From DATKYV01 sp035528275 (GTDB taxonomy: Bacteria; Acidobacteriota; Terriglobia; UBA7540), in the NCBI GenBank assembly GCA_035528275.1, contig DATKYV010000067.1:1-7801 (forward strand): DNA of 7,801 nucleotides, in the 5' to 3' direction. The position numbers and the translations under genes were made by a program. Shown here one piece after another: positions 6,513 through 7,801 of the stretch. How positions within the stretch are numbered: position 1 is the stretch's first letter; each line of letters starts with the position of its first letter. Under the pieces are notes generated by a model. It did not search any database and was not told the origin of the DNA. It saw nothing but the letters and a program-made list of their open reading frames with translations.

Positions 6513-7016
6513 GTGGCGCCGAGCAGCGAATTGGCCACCAGCGCCTGGGTGCCGCGCACGGCGTTGGGGCTGCTGCTGCGCGACCGGCTTTGCTACCTGA
6601 ACAAGGAGGCGCTGTACCGGGTGAGTGATCAGCTATGGAGCCATCGAGAGAGCATCGAAGCGGCGCTGGCCGGCACGGAGCGGCAGTTGTTCGACCTCCC
6701 GGAGTGTTACCTGCTGTATGATCTGCGCTCCACCTACTTCGAGGGGCTGTGTCCGTACAACCATAAGGCCAAGCGGGGCCACTCCTGGAATCACCGCCCC
6801 GACTGCAAGCAGGTGGTGGTGGGGATGGTGCTGGATGAGGCGGGATTTCCCAAAGCCACGGAGATCTACGAAGGCAATACCACCGGCAAGGGCACCCTGC
6901 AGAGCATGTTGGAGGGGTTGGAGCGGCGGGTGGGCAAACGCGAACAGGCGCCGCCGGGGTCTTTTCCTGCCCCCCCTCCGGCGAAAGGGGCTGCGGCAAT
7001 CCGGGTTCGCCGTTGA
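6513..7016 (+). pseudogene. DDE transposase fragment (IS1634/IS4-like), internal piece
   Basis: Residues 2-143 of this frame (to about base 6941) look like the middle of IS1634/IS4-type transposases: a PSSELATSAWVPRTALG segment, then LLYDLRSTYFEG with the first catalytic Asp (residue 70), KAKRGHSWNHRPDCKQVVVG, and VLDEAGFPKATEIYEGNT. After LERRVGKR the family resemblance stops exactly where the second catalytic Asp (VVDRG-type motif) should follow, and the remaining ~24 codons are Pro/Ala-rich read-through. The N-terminal part and the whole C-terminal half with the remaining acidic residues are missing, so the fragment is dead at both ends. The GTG at 6513 has no ribosome binding site and corresponds to an internal Val in related proteins. 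The left junction falls within about ten bases of the HEAT-gene stop codon. Confidence 0.75.
6952..6983. repeat. GC-rich stem-loop at the right edge of the transposase fragment
   Basis: CGCCGG (6952-6957) pairs with CCGGCG (6978-6983), extended by two G-C pairs past a bulged T at 6977, with a loop of about 15 bases. No U-run follows on either strand, so it is not a standard intrinsic terminator. It sits just after the point where transposase similarity ends and may mark the recombination junction. Confidence 0.35.
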
Positions 7017-7042
7017 CCGCAGGCGCAGCCTTGGGATAGGAT
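7013..7042 (+). promoter_or_regulatory. Candidate sigma70-type promoter for the LEA2 lipoprotein
   Basis: TTGACC (7013-7018, five of six matches to TTGACA) and TAGGAT (7037-7042, four of six matches to TATAAT) are separated by 18 bases. They lie about 90 bases before the ATG at 7133, outside the transposase-like sequence, so the lipoprotein gene may have its own promoter. Confidence 0.35.
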
Positions 7043-7132
7043 TACCGTGCGCCTGCCGTGCCGGGGCCTCCTCAGGAAGGCCATCGTCCCCGTCGTCAGC
7101 CCGGCAGGAGAGCAAGCTCAGGGAGGTTGATC

Positions 7133-7768
7133 ATGACAAAGGTTCTTCACGTCTGCGCGGCTGCGGCGTTGCTGCTTGCCGGCTGCGCCAGCCAGGGACC
7201 GGCGGTCATGGAACCGCCGGAGGTCAGGGTGAGCTGGTTCAACTCGACCGTGATCAGGCCGGAGCGGGTCGAGTTCCAGGCGAAGATCCTCATCGAAAAC
7301 CGCGGGACGGCGCCGCTGGACTTCCAGCGCGTGGACTATGCCGTGGACCTGCTGGGCACGGAGCTGTTCACCGACTCCTTCGACCAGCTGAAGCGCACGG
7401 CCGGACGCAAGCAGCAGACGGTGACCTTTCCCTTTCAGATCGTCATGAAGGACATCCTGGACCAGTCCGTGGGGATCCTGGCCGAAGGAGGGGTGCGGGT
7501 CACCTTCCGCGGCACCCTCTACCCGGCTGCTGCCACCGGCTTCTCCCCAGCGCCCTTCCAGGAGACCATCCTCATCCCTCTACCCAAGATCCCGCAGGTC
7601 TCCTTCGCCGGAGCCGAGGGCGTGCCCTTCAGCGAGCTGTTCCGAGTCAGGCTAAATGATAATGATAGGAAAAATTATAGTTGGCCCTCAGGCGAATTGT
7701 CACCAGGGAGGCATAAGATCACAGGTTGGTCCTTGCGATCAGCGGTGAGAGCCCACAAGAGGACTTGA
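7133..7768 (+). CDS. LEA2/WHy-type lipoprotein, probably truncated at its 3' end
   Basis: ATG 7133 is chosen because GGGAGG (7121-7126) lies six bases upstream and the residues that follow form a lipoprotein signal: MTK, a hydrophobic run, and lipobox LAGC with lipidated Cys18. An in-frame start at 7058 has no such support. Residues ~27-150 resemble the LEA14/WHy beta-sandwich (late embryogenesis abundant type 2), with VRVSWFNSTVIRPERVEFQAKILIENRGTAPLDFQRVDYAVDLLG. Bacterial relatives are small envelope lipoproteins, sometimes with two such domains in tandem, of uncertain function. The stretch SFAGAEGVPFSELFRVR (to residue 173) looks like the beginning of a second domain. From residue 174 (base 7652) the sequence becomes AT-richer and hydrophilic without family features, ending at TGA 7766. 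The 211-residue product is therefore most likely a cut gene with a foreign tail. Confidence 0.7.
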   Translation: MTKVLHVCAAAALLLAGCASQGPAVMEPPEVRVSWFNSTVIRPERVEFQAKILIENRGTAPLDFQRVDYAVDLLGTELFTDSFDQLKRTAGRKQQTVTFPFQIVMKDILDQSVGILAEGGVRVTFRGTLYPAAATGFSPAPFQETILIPLPKIPQVSFAGAEGVPFSELFRVRLNDNDRKNYSWPSGELSPGRHKITGWSLRSAVRAHKRT

Positions 7769-7801
7769 GATGGCAGCGGCCTGTGGCATCAAGCAGTCTC
7801 T
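7652..7801. mobile_element. Presumed left end of an unidentified inserted element
   Basis: Base use changes abruptly at about 7652, inside the LEA2 lipoprotein frame. The new sequence opens with four tandem stop codons in one frame (TGATAATGATAG, 7657-7668) and contains a possible stem between GGCTAA (7650-7655) and TTGGCC (7680-7685, one G-T pair). A start ATG at 7770, after a weak AGAGGA (7758-7763), opens a reading frame MAAACGIKQSL that runs off the window and could be the element's own gene. I do not recognise the element; the call rests on interruption of the lipoprotein and the composition shift. Confidence 0.35.

Noticed and set aside
4244..6559. Long antisense frames opposite the HEAT gene (4244-5266 and 5726-6559)
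   Set aside because: Both mirror HEAT codons, lack start signals and recognisable domains, and the sense strand has a convincing repeat protein with a strong ribosome binding site.
6625..7659. A 344-codon plus-strand frame spanning the transposase fragment and the LEA2 lipoprotein
   Set aside because: It is out of frame with both recognisable proteins and is Arg/Ala/Gly-rich shadow coding.
1..7801. CRISPR array, tRNA, rRNA, toxin-antitoxin or phage genes
   Set aside because: Looked for on both strands; no regularly spaced repeats, cloverleaf or characteristic protein motifs were seen.

Overview
The window looks like a stretch of a spirochaete chromosome, with moderate confidence. Three things point that way: a secreted beta-rich lipoprotein of a type common in Spirochaetes (ARTL.P.IDM..ESYTVTGTGP signature), a GAF-PAS-class III nucleotidyl cyclase, and a large membrane-anchored HEAT-repeat protein directly behind it. 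No rRNA, tRNA or universal marker gene is present, so the assignment rests on protein style alone. The coding DNA is fairly GC-rich, with strong AGGAGG-type ribosome binding sites.

Layout. (1) Bases 1-974, minus strand: the first 324 codons of a lipoprotein that runs off the left edge. It carries a run of eight cytosines (coding strand) directly after the lipid-attachment cysteine. (2) 975-1390: non-coding, with several inverted repeats and a GC-rich hairpin cluster that resembles an interspersed repeat. (3) 1391-1996, plus strand: the C-terminal remnant of an IS91-family (Y2/HUH) transposase lacking its catalytic half. (4) 1997-2308: non-coding, holding a perfect 7-bp inverted repeat and the promoter region of the next operon. 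(5) 2309-3883: nucleotidyl cyclase. (6) 3926-6508: 860-residue HEAT-repeat protein with one N-terminal membrane helix, 42 bases behind the cyclase and almost certainly co-transcribed. (7) 6513 to about 6945: an internal piece of an IS1634/IS4-like DDE transposase that begins within a few bases of the HEAT stop codon. (8) 7133-7768: a LEA2/WHy-type lipoprotein whose last ~38 codons look foreign, as if another mobile element had cut the gene near base 7650; that presumed element runs off the right edge.

The functional core is the cyclase-HEAT operon. The cyclase has two sensor-type domains (GAF, PAS) and a complete set of catalytic residues, so it should make a cyclic nucleotide, most likely cAMP, as a homodimer. 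The HEAT protein offers a long membrane-tethered scaffold that could hold the cyclase or a partner at the inner membrane; that link is inference from operon structure. The core is bracketed by remnants of at least two, probably three, unrelated mobile elements, so this is a scarred, transposon-rich neighbourhood. I see no CRISPR array, toxin-antitoxin pair, phage module or recognisable defence system.
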